NCBI GenBank assembly: GCA_030374805.1
Contig: JARGSG010000011.1
Coordinates: 372,001-436,000 of the forward strand
DNA: 64,000 nucleotides
Direction: 5' to 3'
From: Gracilaria gracilis
Lineage: Eukaryota; Rhodophyta; Florideophyceae; Gracilariales; Gracilariaceae
The translations under genes and the position numbers were made by a program. The stretch's first letter is position 1. Each line of letters opens with the position of its first letter. Below, one piece after another: positions 33,171-44,108 of the stretch. The notes under the pieces were generated by a model that did no database searches, was not told the origin of the DNA, and saw only the letters and a list, made by a program, of their open reading frames with translations.

Positions 33171-33631
33171 CCTATAGGTGGTGGCCAGTTATGCGTTAGC
33201 GGAGTATCTGTTATTATAGGCCATTGTGAGGGGTTGTGCAATGTATGCGATTCTGGGCTACTATGAAGGGTTTTGGAGCGAATGTGCGATTCTGAGCTGC
33301 GCGAGGGTGTTGGCTGTGCCAGACCGAAATTGTCAATTTTTATAGAGCAAGATATGGATCATAGAGTTGGCATTGGATTTGGCACGATTTGATTTAGTTG
33401 TTTGAATTCGTATTGTGTTTTGCGCGCGCTTTGGCTGTCAAAGTGTACACTTTGACAACGTGTGCAGTTATGTCGCTGGCTGCGACGGCGGCGGCGCGCG
33501 CTAGAGTATTTGTAGGTTGCGATCGCTGCCGGATCACTAAACTCGGGAAGAAGGTGGCCTACCCCCTTTGTTTGTCTTACTCATCTTCTTCACTACTTTC
33601 CCCTTTCCTTCTCTAACCTGCGTTCGTTGCG
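33171..33631 (+). repeat. LTR family C fragment (plus)
   Basis: 3' ~460 bp of LTR C in plus orientation, from CCTATAGGTGGTGGCC to CGTTGCGTCA. The first ~270 bp are absent. Confidence 0.85.
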
Positions 33632-33844
33632 TCACTCCTCGGTCCTGTCCCGCACGGCGGTAGTGTCTGGTGACGATTCCGCTTCTGCGTTGATGCGCGG
33701 CGAATTTGACGAGACGCCGGGCTCCCGAGAGGGCGTTGATTGGGCATTAGCGGTGTCACTCTTCCGTGCCACACGGTGTTCCCCACGCGACAGCGCGGAA
33801 GCATGACGATTAACGAGTCCCTCCCCCTCCTTAGATGGAGCGAC

Positions 33845-35409
33845 CTAGAGAGTGGGTGTCAACGCGCCAAGGCGGCGAATAATTACGCCAGGCGGCGGGG
33901 CTTCAGACAGCGAAGCATCAGGGCGCGTAGAGTCCGATAACATCGGCAAATCCGAGAGTCCCCTACTTGGGTGTGGTACCCCCCTAGGGCGGTCGAGCGG
34001 GGGTGGGTCCGGTGTGTCTGTAGTGTTTGTTTCCGTTTCTGCGGTAGAATGCCCACTTGATGGGTCGTTTCCCGCAGGCGGGGGTGTAAAACCCACGCGA
34101 TCGCGGGAAATGCGTTCGTGTTGCTGACCCGTCTCCTCTACGACAGTGTCAGATTCCACTGCAATTGTCTTGAAGAGACCGTCGGCGACGGGTGAGAGCT
34201 TGTGGCGTTTCTCCTTGCCTGGGTTCCAATACTCCTTACGGATGAACACATAGTCCTGTTCTTTAAGGGCGGGTGTTCTTCGAGGGGCTCGCTGATCGAA
34301 ATCACGCTTATATGCGGCTTTTGACCGGGCCATTGACCGTTATGCTGCAGGGACCAGCTTGGTAAGCCATGTCTTCCAGGTTTCCCTGTATCCCTTCGTC
34401 GAAGGAAATTGATCCAGCGTTGGCTGTGCTTCGAGCGCCACGGGCGGCGGGGTGCGAGACAGAACCAATTCAAATGGAGTCAATCCCGTAGTACGGTGTA
34501 CCTGAGTGTTGTATGCGAATGTCAGCGCATCGGTGAACACGTCCCACGTGGTGGGGTGATCGGCTACGTATGAACGGAGTGCTGCTAACAGCGTCCGGTT
34601 AAACCGTTCAGCCTGCCCATTACACTGGGTGTGGTAGGTTGTCGTGCAGAGATTCTTGACATCCAGAATCCTGCATATGTATGCAGGATTCTGGATGTCA
34701 AGAACCGGGAGCCAAACTGTTTCCCGTTGTCGGAGAGTAGATTCACCGGTGGTCCGTAGACGAATGCCCAATGGGTGACGAATGCTTGCGCAACCGTCAG
34801 TGACGTGATTCTCCGTAAGGGTGCGGTACGAACGGGCTTCGAGAAACGATCCGTGATCACGAGTAGAAATTTGTTACGCCGCTTAGTAGCGAGGAAGGGT
34901 CCCAAAATATCGATAGCTACGAATTCCAGGGACGCCCTTGCGGGGAAGAACTTCACCTTTGTCGCATGGCGGCGAAGCTTGACGCGATTCCGAGCACACT
35001 CGGGGCAGAACCGCACAGTTGCGTAGCAATCCACAGCCATTGCTGGCCAGTAGAATTTCCTTCGCAATGTAAGGTACAGTTTCCGTTTTCCGACGTGGCA
35101 ACTAAGTTTGGCATAGTGTGATAAGTGTAACACCCGAGATTGTAGGGCGTGTGGCACCACTATTTGTGGGTTTCCAGTTACCGTGCGAACGAGATATCCA
35201 ATATCATTCACCCGAAAGGGGAGATCAGCTCCCATTGAGTTGCGCCCGAATCTTCGTGCAGTAGGGATCCCTAAATTGTTCCCTAACCACCTCCTCCGTT
35301 GTGACGGGTACGAAGTTCCCTGGTAGGGGGTTTGCACTTTCTCTGACAGGGAGTAGGTCATCCAGTTCCTGGTCAAAATCCAGTTCGTCTGGCCATTCCT
35401 CTTCGATAT
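33845..35409 (-). CDS. F integrase region and C-terminal tail (fossil)
   Basis: Integrase with a zinc-binding part (H..H..CPEC near 35010-35090), AIDILGPF (about 34910), LLSDNGKQFG (about 34725) and QCNGQAERFNRTL (about 34595-34635). The tail to 33845 is Pro/Thr-rich after a KRDFDQRAPRR..LKEQDYVFIRKEY segment typical of the gypsy integrase C-terminus. Broken in several places. Confidence 0.82.
34653..34704. repeat. Perfect inverted repeat, 25-bp arms
   Basis: Arms 34653-34677 and 34680-34704 (outer end TTCTTGACATCC, inner end CCTGCATA) are perfect complements around a 2-bp centre. No other inverted repeat this exact was noticed in F. Confidence 0.9.
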
Positions 35410-36139
35410 TTACGCAACGAACGCAGGTTAGAGAAGGAAAGGGGAAAGTAGTGAAGAAGATGAGTAAGACAAACAAAAGGGGTTGGCCACCTTCTTCCCG
35501 AGTTTAGTGATCAGGGCAGCGATCGCAACCTACAAATACTCTAGCGCACGCCGCCGCCGTCGCAGCCAGCGACATAACTGCACACGTTGTCAAAGTGTAC
35601 ACTTTGACAGCCAAAGCGCGCGCAAAACACAATACGAATTCAAACAACTGAATCAAATCGTGCCAAATCCAATGCCAACTCCATGATCCATATCTTGCTC
35701 TATAAAAATTGACAATTTCGGTCTGGCACAGCCAACACCCTCGCGCAGCTCAGAATCGCACATTCGCTCCAAAACCCTTCATAGTAGCCCAGAATCGCAT
35801 ACATTGCACAACCCCTCACAATGGCCTATAATAACAGATACTCCGCTGACGCATAACTGGCCACCACCTACAGGCTGCAGCCAATCACAGCGTACCACTT
35901 GTTCCATCTGCCCTTCTCGCTCCATACAACACGTTCCACTTGTGCAAACAACGTTGCATGTAGCCATTTGCAGTAGCCAATCATATTGCAGTATCACGTT
36001 CGGTTCGCGGAGACACGCATATGCGCTTTTCTCATGAGGGTGCCCAAAAGTGCCCATGCTCCCTTGCAACTTTGTATTCCAAGTACTTGGAGCACCTTTG
36101 AGGGACTGACAGGCACTCGGCCACATCCATACATCAACA
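35410..36139 (-). repeat. Solo LTR family C with target duplication
   Basis: 730 bp, flanked by perfect GATAT (35405-35409 and 36140-36144). Inserted in element F. Confidence 0.9.
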
Positions 36140-38730
36140 GATATCATCCATTTCACCTGCGGTGTAGTCGTCAACTGCGAAGCAGGGTGTTTCCTCGTCA
36201 TCGACGGCTAACGCTTCCCCTTTGGTGGGTAGGCGAGAAAGCGCGTCGTCTTGTGTATTGTTCGCGCCCTTCTTGTAGGCGACGTCGAAGTCAAACTCTG
36301 CAAGACGCAGTCTCCAACGCATTAAGCGGCCTGAAGACTCCGATATGGAGAGTAGCCATCTCAAGAATGAGTGATCCGTGTAAACGGTGAAATGAGCACC
36401 CATGAGGTAGGGGCGTAGTGTGCATAATGCTCACAATACTGCAAGACATTCCTTCTCCGAGACGGAGTAATTCTTCCCATGCACGTTCAACGAACGGGAC
36501 CAGTACCCAATTGGCTTGCGTTCCCCGTCTGGGGTGGTTTGAAACAAGTCGCAGCCTACCTGGTAGTCACTAGAATCCATGCCCACGGTATATGAAAGTC
36601 CTGGTTTCGGTAGTGACAATACTGGTGCCATGGTTACAGCCTCTTTGAGAGAGATAAAGGCTTCCGTCTGAGTGGAAGTGAATAAGTCCAACTTAGGCGG
36701 TTGACCCTTCCGCAGAAGCGCGTTGAGAGGTGCCGCAATGTCCGCGAACTTGGGAATAAACTGTCTATAGACGTTGACTAATCCTAGAAAGGACATCAGT
36801 TCAGTCTGGGTAGTCGGTTCCGTGGCCTGTTTCAGCGACTTCGCACGAGCTTACTCGATCATGACACGTCCTGGACGGAATATTTGACCCACATACTTGA
36901 CAGTATCCGGGAAGAATTCGCGTTTCCTCAGTTTGAGTGTCACTCCGGCGTCCCGTAACGTGGCCATTATGTCTCTCACATGTGTGAGGTGATCATCCAG
37001 ATTATCTGAGAATACAACGACGTCGTCAAGGTGGACGAGACAAGTACGCCACTTGAAGCGGGCCAGTAGGATATCAATAGCACGCTGAAAAGTAGCGGGA
37101 GCATTGGTTAAACCAAAGGGCATCCGTTTAAAACGGTAGAGGCCAGAATGCCAGACAAACGCTGTCTTGTCCTGATTCTCCTTTCTTACTGGAACCTGCC
37201 AGTATCCCCAGTTAGCATCCAAGCCCATGAATTCGGTAGCATTTCCGAGAGAATCGATGTATTCATCCATACGTGGAATAGGGTACACGTCCTTGACGGT
37301 AAGAGCGTTTAGACTACGATAGTCGATACGGAAGCGCCAGGAACCATCCGGTTTTGGAGCCAGTACCACTGGTGATGCCCACGGCGAATGTGCCGGTTCT
37401 ATAACTCCTGCACGGAGCATCTTGTCCGCCTGAAATTGCTCTTCTTCTCTGGCCTTGAGCCCTGCCCTGTACGGATGTTGGGCTACTGGCCAAGAGTTCG
37501 GAAGGAGATCCATCCGGTGTTCCGTGGTATTTATCTCTCCGAGAGAACCATCCCACATTGTGGTGAATTCACGAAGCATATCGCGCAGTCGTTTGCGGTG
37601 TGTCTCTGGAACATGTCCGAGGTCGAGTTCTTCCAATTCCTTCATTGGGTCCAATTGGTCGTAACTCGTAGGAACGCGTGTCTTCTCTGTCTTAACAGAT
37701 TGCTGACCCGAGAGACTCGGCGACGGAGACGAATGAGATTCAGACTCCTCCCCCTCCTTAGATTGAACGATTCCGAGTACATCGCCAGCAGTCATCTTCG
37801 TCGGTACCAACCCAGTTGGATGCGGGATGACCGAGCCAATCACTTGGTTTTTCACCAGATACTGGGTTGTTTTGCCTAGATTGGCTATCAACACGTAAAA
37901 CGGATTATCCGGTTCCACCTGGACCACTCCATTAGCAATGGCAAGAGAGTATTTATCATACAACGACGGCAATGGCTGGACGATTCGTAAACCGTGTTGA
38001 CGGGAATTCACCTGTACCCAGACTTGAGACTCTGGAGGCACGCGTGTCGCGGAGGCAACACGAAGCTTCGTAGATTCCCGAGAACTCGGTGGTGCTTCCT
38101 GCGCCGCAGGTAGAGGTACATGCTTCTTGGAGGCATGCCTCAAAGGACGACGAACAATCGGCACGGACGAACCATCTTCCATTTCAACACGCCTCTGGCG
38201 GGGCTTAATGGCATCGACAAACCGGTCGCAAAAGTCACAACCCAAAATGACTGGGGCGGCCAGGGACCGACAAACGACAAAGTCGAGCTTCACCACGCAT
38301 GAGCCCAAGCGGATTACCAACTAGATGTATCCTACCGTTGACAACGGGTTGTTATTCGCGTCAGCGACGTCAGGAATGTCGCCACGGCGAATGTGTGACC
38401 GCATGGCGGGTGGCTATGCTGTCTCAACAATGAAGTTCGGACCTGCGCCTGTATCTAATACAGTGAGATAACGCACCATAAAATGGGGTGAAAGGCCAAG
38501 GTCGGCATTGACCTTGTAATTGCGCTGTGCCATCACCATAACTCTATCCGGGAACCGGTTATTTCTTACCCGTATCCACGGTCGACGAAGAACACCAAGG
38601 TGTTCTGAGTTCACGTCTTCGATGGCCTGTTTCGTCGAGAGGATTTGGACCTGGGAGCGAGGCAGGGACGCCTCGGGCGCCTTCAGCCTCAACTCTGAGG
38701 GCGCCTCTCCAAGAGAGGAGACTCCCACAT
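36140..38730 (-). CDS. F protease-RT-RNase H region (fossil)
   Basis: Protease motif LDTGAGPNF near 38458. RT with WASPVVLAPKPDGSWRFRID (about 37310-37380), GLTNAPATFQ (about 37100) and catalytic HLDD (about 37030). RNase H with GMDSSDYQVG (about 36570) and YTDHSFLRWLL (about 36370). Broken in a few places. Family knowledge places these in one polyprotein. Confidence 0.85.
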
Positions 38731-39248
38731 TTAGTGCTTTTGAGCAGATTCCGCCTGAGGCGTGTGCTCAGCGTTCTGAACCATTGATGCCTGGACACCA
38801 GCAGCAGAACCATCTGCAGTAGCGGTTGAATTTCCCCCGCGAGGGGTACGGGGGTGATAGGTCACCACGTTCTGGGCAATTGGAGCCGCAATTGTGCGTG
38901 AAATATCCATCTTCGCGCGGATGTACGATGCCATCGGAACAGAAGCCTTCTCCTCAGGGAAGAGGAATTCGTAGTTTGCAATGACTTGTGCCCATTCCCG
39001 CATGGTTAAAACGCACTGCGGAGAAGTATGCCCTCGCCTCGCGTATAGCAGAAGTGACAGATCAATCCAACAATGGCATTGACGTTCCGAGTATTCGAGA
39101 ATCGCACCGCTGGGCGGGAAACTTGCCAGCCAGGCCGTGAAGCCCGGGTTCCACCCTTCTCATATGACAGTCGAGGCGGTAGAACTCGATTCGAATCTGC
39201 ATACAGCAGTGTATCGTCCGGAGCCGTTTGAAACGAGGCATCCGTGGT

Positions 39249-40859
39249 TTAGGGAAGCTCCGTTGTCGGGATTGAAAACACGTCGCTACGGGCCAAGTGC
39301 ACCTGATCATACTCCTTATTGGAGTGTTCTTCAGCCAGCATTGACGCAGACGGGGTTCTTGATTCCAGCATCAACGCTTTAGCGGACTTCAACCGGGTAC
39401 CCGGGACTCGTGCGCGTAGCGCATCGCCTTTGGCGCGTGCATACTGCACCAGTTCTAAGTACGTAGTCTTACGGTTCTCTTCACGGCGACGGGCCACTAG
39501 GGTCCGTATATCCGGGTCTAGTCCATCAACGAACATGGTACAACGCTCTTGAGTGGAATAAGCATTGCCACAACGGTGGAAGGCCTTATTCAGGCGCACC
39601 GAGTAATCGGTTTCCGTTTCACCGGGGCGTTGTTTAGTGTCTCTCAGACCGAGGGTAGCCGACTGGATGGCGGTACCAGTGGCATAGGACCTCAGTAGAT
39701 ACTGAACTGCTTCAGGCCAGCAAGTAACCCCACCTTCAGAGGCGCGAGATGAACCTCTTACAGAGTTGTACTGATCTTCCGCAAGTCCGCGTAGAAAATA
39801 GGGCAGCGCGACAAACGCCTGTTCTTCATTCATCCCAAGGATGTCGGCTTCCGCTACAAAGCGTGATGGAAAATCCAACACCAAGATGGGATCATCGCCT
39901 GTAAACAGTTGATTACGGAGCGACAGCTGCATCCGTTTCATACAGTCTTTGACCTTTCCCGTTCCACGGGGAGTTCTATCCAATAAGGAGTCCTCAAAAC
40001 GGTAATACCGGTATGACAACAGCGTCTTGTAGAGCAGATTGGTAGGCTTCAACTCCTCTAATCCGGAGTGCTTTCTTCCCTTCGAGCGGGCGCGTATCAC
40101 ACCCTGGGTGGCTGATGACCGCTTTGAGCGTGACGAACGCTCACGAGGGGCTTCTTCTACCGACGATTCGGACGAATGAGACCCGGTTGACCGGCGAGAA
40201 GAAAGTGAAGATGCTGACGAATCAGAGTCATAGTTCTTCCGCTCCTTGCGTGCTTTGGATCCACTGACCTTCTTGTCACGGTGTGAAACAGCAACAGGCT
40301 CAGCCGTGCGATTGGTTCCAACCAGGACGCTTTGTTTCACCGTTTCTAGACGGGCGCGGAGGCGAGTAAACCTCTCAGCCACGTCCTCCACGAAATTAGC
40401 GGGTCCTCCGAAAGCTTCCAAAAGGGAGTTGACATCACCACGCAATACGCGGAGATCCTCAGAAAAGTCCTGCAAAGCAGTGTCATCCACCTTCTTTCGA
40501 AGTAGCGCCCACTCCTTAGCAAGGGTAGCATGGGCAGCCCGCGTGGAGCGGAGCTGCTCTTCCACATTTAAGTGGGGGGTGTCATTGAAAATAGCCCTCA
40601 GAGGTGCCTCCGGAATGGGAGCTACGGAAGGGACCGTACCTCCTACGATGGGGGCGGGACCAGCAATGGCAGGAGCCGGTCCATCACGTCGATGAGGGTT
40701 GATCAACGACGTGGGCGTAAGTCGAGTGGTCGTTGCCACAGCTTCAGTAGCCGGCATCCCTTTGGTCCGGGACCGTGAACGGGTGGGGATCCGTGACGGA
40801 AGTGGCGGATCCGATCTTCCAGTCTGACTGCGTGTCTTCGGACGTTCTGACAGAGTCAT
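39249..40859 (-). CDS. F gag (gypsy, fossil)
   Basis: A 536-codon frame beginning MTLSERPKTRSQTGRSDP. Basic N-terminus, a predicted coiled-coil stretch (about residues 100-180), a Ser/Arg-rich linker (SDSSASSLSSRRSTGSHSSE), then the helical gag core (YFLRGLAEDQYNSV, RPGETETDYSVRLNKAF, YSTQERCTMFVDGLDPDIR) seen in gypsy capsid proteins. No CCHC knuckle is seen in this frame. It would build the virus-like particle. Confidence 0.75.
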   Translation of the reverse strand: MTLSERPKTRSQTGRSDPPLPSRIPTRSRSRTKGMPATEAVATTTRLTPTSLINPHRRDGPAPAIAGPAPIVGGTVPSVAPIPEAPLRAIFNDTPHLNVEEQLRSTRAAHATLAKEWALLRKKVDDTALQDFSEDLRVLRGDVNSLLEAFGGPANFVEDVAERFTRLRARLETVKQSVLVGTNRTAEPVAVSHRDKKVSGSKARKERKNYDSDSSASSLSSRRSTGSHSSESSVEEAPRERSSRSKRSSATQGVIRARSKGRKHSGLEELKPTNLLYKTLLSYRYYRFEDSLLDRTPRGTGKVKDCMKRMQLSLRNQLFTGDDPILVLDFPSRFVAEADILGMNEEQAFVALPYFLRGLAEDQYNSVRGSSRASEGGVTCWPEAVQYLLRSYATGTAIQSATLGLRDTKQRPGETETDYSVRLNKAFHRCGNAYSTQERCTMFVDGLDPDIRTLVARRREENRKTTYLELVQYARAKGDALRARVPGTRLKSAKALMLESRTPSASMLAEEHSNKEYDQVHLARSDVFSIPTTELP

Positions 40860-41110
40860 GACTAGAACAACCGTACCACGGGATTATTGACAGCCAATTG
40901 GCTGGGACTTCCAATGACCTTCCAGATGGAGACAAGGGCAAAAGGACTAACCTCGCCACAAGTGAATTCACGAGTGAATCTTCCGACAAAACTAGTCGTT
41001 CTAAGTCGGGAGACCACTTGTGGAGCAACGCCTTTGGCGGGAAAAGCGCAGGCTCACGAAGATGTTCGGAATCTTCCCCTCGACAGGGCGGCACGGGGAA
41101 CGGAGCACTC

Positions 41111-41861
41111 CGGGAATGACACAGCTAAGCCGGGTGTAAATCCGAGGTCGAACCACCACGACAAGCGTCGGAGCGATAGGCTGATTAGTAGTCGGTAGAG
41201 ATCCACGTGTTCACACGGTCACGAGATGAGTCCTCGAAAGAAAGTAGCACGACAACGACAAGGTGTCGGAAACGGGCCACTGAAAACAGGGCAAAAAGGC
41301 AAACCCAAAAAGGGGAGAAAGCAAACCACCAGAGTGGGAAAAGAGAGAGAGAATAAAGCAAACCCAATACAGGGGCGAGTATACGACAATAGGTCGGAAC
41401 CAGACACACAAATAGTGGTTATACTCTGAGCGCCACAAGGGTGGGCAACTATACGTGAACAACGCAGTCGTCACTCTACTTGGAGGTGAACAATCCGCGA
41501 AGGCGTGATAGTTAGAGCCAGAAGCCCGTGCTTGCCAAGAGGCAGTTTACTTGGTGGAGCGGTTCTCAACCCTCTAAGTACTGAGCTCGGCCCACCACTG
41601 ATAGTGGGTGCGCCGGGCAAAATAATCTATAAAATATCTAAGTAAATACAGCAATGCTGGGTGCACTGCCTCTGGCTTATTCGTGCTACACGTGTGCTAG
41701 TCACACCCGCTAAGCGGTGCCTCGAGCCGTGCAATCCACGTGTCCATGTGTGGAAAGTACCTCAGCAAGGCGACACGCTAATAGCGGTGTAGCTCATATA
41801 TATCTACTAACGCATGATGCGGAAATTAACTAAGTACCTCAAATCGCCTCCAAGGAGTGTT
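41111..41861. other. Non-coding stretch, possible 5' LTR of F
   Basis: No supported gene. Contains TATATATGAG-like and TATTTTATAGATT sequences on the minus strand and an inverted pair CCCACCACTGATAGTGGG near 41593. It lies just upstream of F gag, so it may be the 5' LTR and leader, but no second copy confirms this. Confidence 0.3.
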
Positions 41862-42488
41862 GTCGTTCACCCTGCTGCTCTTCATGGGATATTCGGAACA
41901 CTATAAATAAAACGACAATTGATTCAAAAAAGTCTGGACCAGTTGAGTCTTGTGCGAACTACCTATTACAAACGGTGGAAACGAATTGGCAACATTCAAA
42001 TGTGGAATGTGTACAAGGTGATTGACCGATTCATTAAACGTCGTTGTCGGGCAAAAAAGAGACAACCGTTGGACGAATTTCTTGACACCGCCGAGGACGA
42101 AACAGCATCTCAAAAAGTGAATCGAATCAACTCGGTGGTGAAATACGATCTCAACATAGCGCACGGACACTGGAACGTGAAAATCCATTAGACCCACAGG
42201 ACTATGCTGAGTTTATTGCCAAGTAACAGCCACCCGAATGTGGGGTGAAAGCAGTCTCATTTGACGTTCCAGACTCGTTCCAGATTGCATTGGAAAATTC
42301 GATCAAGGATGCAAAGAAGGGAAGAATGATTGGACGTGATAACGTGGCGTCGGAAATGCTACAGGTGAATCCAACTTTGTGCGCTTCCACGCTTCTGAAG
42401 CTGTGGCGAGCGTGCGGCAAGTTGGCATATCTACCTTTAGCGTTGCGAAAGACAATTATATCGCCCATATACAAGAAAGGCGACATCA
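41862..42488 (+). mobile_element. LINE fragments (same family as 30385-32323)
   Basis: 41862-41930 matches the LINE 3' end (CCTGCTGCTCTTCATGGGA..AATAAA plus an A-rich tail) in plus orientation. 41919-42488 is a second piece: a linker ORF (IQKSLDQLSLVRTTYYKRW) followed by the RT start (GVKAVSFDVPDSFQIALENS, KKGRMIGRDNVASEMLQ) up to IISPIYKKGDI. The two pieces are head to tail. 42190-42245 extends further 5' than the copy at 32323. It stops at the Ser/Arg minisatellite gene region. Non-functional, as most of RT is absent. Confidence 0.8.
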
Positions 42489-42489
42489 C

Positions 42490-42863
42490 GTTCGCTCCGT
42501 TCACTCCGTTCGCTCCGATGGTCCAGCCCCGACGCTCTTCGCCTCACCGACGCTCCTCACCGCACCGTGGCTCCTCGCCGCACCGTCGCTTTTCGCCGCA
42601 CCGTCGCTCCTCGCCGCACCGACGCTCCTCGCCGCACCGACGCTCCTCGCCGCACCGTCGCTCCTCGCCGCACCGTCGCTCCTCACCGCACCGTCGCTCC
42701 TCGCCGCACCCTTCCTCCCCTTCCCACGTAAACCACTCCGAGGCGCACGCGTACTACGAGTGGTGTGAACTTCGCCACTTACCGTTTCGCCACGCCTTCG
42801 GCTCTTTGACGCGCGACCACTAACCTCCTCCGCATTCACACCCCTCGTCTTACGTTTCGCCAT
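42490..42863 (-). pseudogene. Lys/Arg-rich protein with GAARSD repeats, cut by LINE
   Basis: Reading from ATG at 42863: MAKRKTRGVNAEEVSGRASK, a very basic start that looks like a nuclear or chromatin tail, then about ten hexapeptide repeats of the GAARSD/GAARSV type made by the 18-bp minisatellite. It ends at the LINE RT fragment at 42488, so any C-terminal part is lost. The plus strand of the repeat is also open (RRSSPH repeats), which makes strand choice uncertain; the basic ATG-initiated start favours minus. I do not recognise a family. Confidence 0.4.
42533..42716. repeat. 18-bp minisatellite, about ten units
   Basis: Unit CTCCTCGCCGCACCGTCG with A/T variation at the 16th position and a few other changes. 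The unit length is a multiple of three, so both strands stay open. Confidence 0.92.
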
Positions 42864-43319
42864 ATACAATCCGAACGGTTCCTCTCGGTTGACGCTGGGC
42901 TCACGACGTCTTAGCCGCTGACCGTGATCGAAGGTCACTGGAATCGGAACTGCTCTGCTCTCGACGTGTTTGGCACTCGCCGTGATCCAACGTCACCGAT
43001 CGAATTCACACCCCCAATCGAAGGGAGTGTGGTGGAAATCACCGAGTGCAGTTTTTTATTTCCCGATTCCGAAACGATAGAACTACACCGAAATCTCCAT
43101 TTCTGAATAGTTCTCATAATGTTAAAAAACGTACAAGGTTTCGCATCATATTCGATGCCATTCACTACCTTCTATGTATCTACGTACTTCCCTCTTACAC
43201 TTGAGCTAAAGTGTTTTGTTTCTAATTCGTGCTCAACGGAGAAGTTGGAATGCAATAAGTGTCACTTCATTATCGAGGTTTAGGGTGTTGTTTTACATGT
43301 AGCTAATTTACTACACGTT
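42864..43319. other. Non-coding gap
   Basis: No supported gene. Two diverged copies of CGTGATCCAACGTCACCG-like sequence (about 42922 and 42981) are the only structure noticed; the rest is AT-rich and may be the 3' flank of the SET gene. Confidence 0.4.
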
Positions 43320-44108
43320 CTAATCGATTACTATAATAGGATTTGCCGATGTACCCCAGCTATATTCTACTCCATAATCCGCGAACAACTCCTCTCCCAC
43401 TTCCAGTTTCCGAAGTGCTCGCACCGCAAGTATTTGGTATTCTCCTAGTTGATGCGGGGTGCGTCCTGTATTTGGAGTTCGAATGAATCGCACATTTGCA
43501 GTCCTTCGTTTCGTCACACCATCCGCTAATGCATCAATGTTCTTATCGCCTTCCATATATTTGGGATCGTTAATCGTTCCTCCCAATGAAAAAGGAGCGG
43601 GGACAATCCATACAGGTATTAAACTTACTCCTTGTCTTCTTTCTGGGAGGTTATGGAATATATCGCCGCGGACGTTAAACTCCATCGCATACTTCCGAAA
43701 GCGTTCGGAAGTGGCTCCCAATAATCCTTCACCATATTTCTTGTGTACCTCCTTTCTCGTCGTTAGGTCATGGTACACCAGTGTTCCATAGAAGTAACAT
43801 ATCTCTTCATTTTCCATGAATCGGCGTGTAGTGAACACCTCCACTCCTGCGCCAGGGTGGCGAATCGTCGACTTCCCGATACGACAACCAAACATCGTCG
43901 CTTCCAGTGCCAACATTGCCTTCCAATCCAGAAGCCCCATCTTTCCTTGTAAAGTTTTCGGCCATCCGTGAAGGGCCTTACGCCTACCAGTCATGACCAA
44001 GCTCTCATCCCGCCACATTGACGCAAGAAAGTCCACAGATAAACGTAGGAAAATTTTGATACTGGGGGTAGCCGGATGGAGCCTTTCATGATCTCGATGG
44101 GCGGACAT
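43320..44108 (-). CDS. SET-domain protein (lysine methyltransferase-like)
   Basis: 262 codons from MSAHRDHERLHPATP. From about residue 85 a SET fold is visible: GAGVEVFTTRRFMENEEICYF (start of SET, like GxGxFA), YGTLVYHDL, then LGGTINDP...NVRFI in the position of the usual NHSC/N motif, and GEELFADYGVEYSW (GEEL..DYG) near 43380, which closes the AdoMet pocket. The N in INDP replaces the commoner NHS, so activity is unsure. No post-SET cysteines are seen. SET enzymes move a methyl group from AdoMet to lysine, usually on histones. It overlaps the end of the DNA methylase region on the same strand in another frame, so the two may once have been one fused protein. Confidence 0.75.
   Translation of the reverse strand: MSAHRDHERLHPATPSIKIFLRLSVDFLASMWRDESLVMTGRRKALHGWPKTLQGKMGLLDWKAMLALEATMFGCRIGKSTIRHPGAGVEVFTTRRFMENEEICYFYGTLVYHDLTTRKEVHKKYGEGLLGATSERFRKYAMEFNVRGDIFHNLPERRQGVSLIPVWIVPAPFSLGGTINDPKYMEGDKNIDALADGVTKRRTANVRFIRTPNTGRTPHQLGEYQILAVRALRKLEVGEELFADYGVEYSWGTSANPIIVID

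Larger units (their letters stand above)
33632..41110 (-). mobile_element. Ty3/gypsy element F (fossil)
   Basis: Minus-strand gypsy order: gag 40859-39249, protease near 38458, RT, RNase H, integrase, C-terminal tail to 33845, and a purine run near 33817-33838. RT before integrase distinguishes it from copia. A solo LTR C (35410-36139) separates RNase H from integrase. I could not recognise a matching LTR pair; the 3' end is cut by the LTR C fragment at 33631 and the 5' LTR may lie in 41110-41860. Broken in several places; moderately old. Confidence 0.88.
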
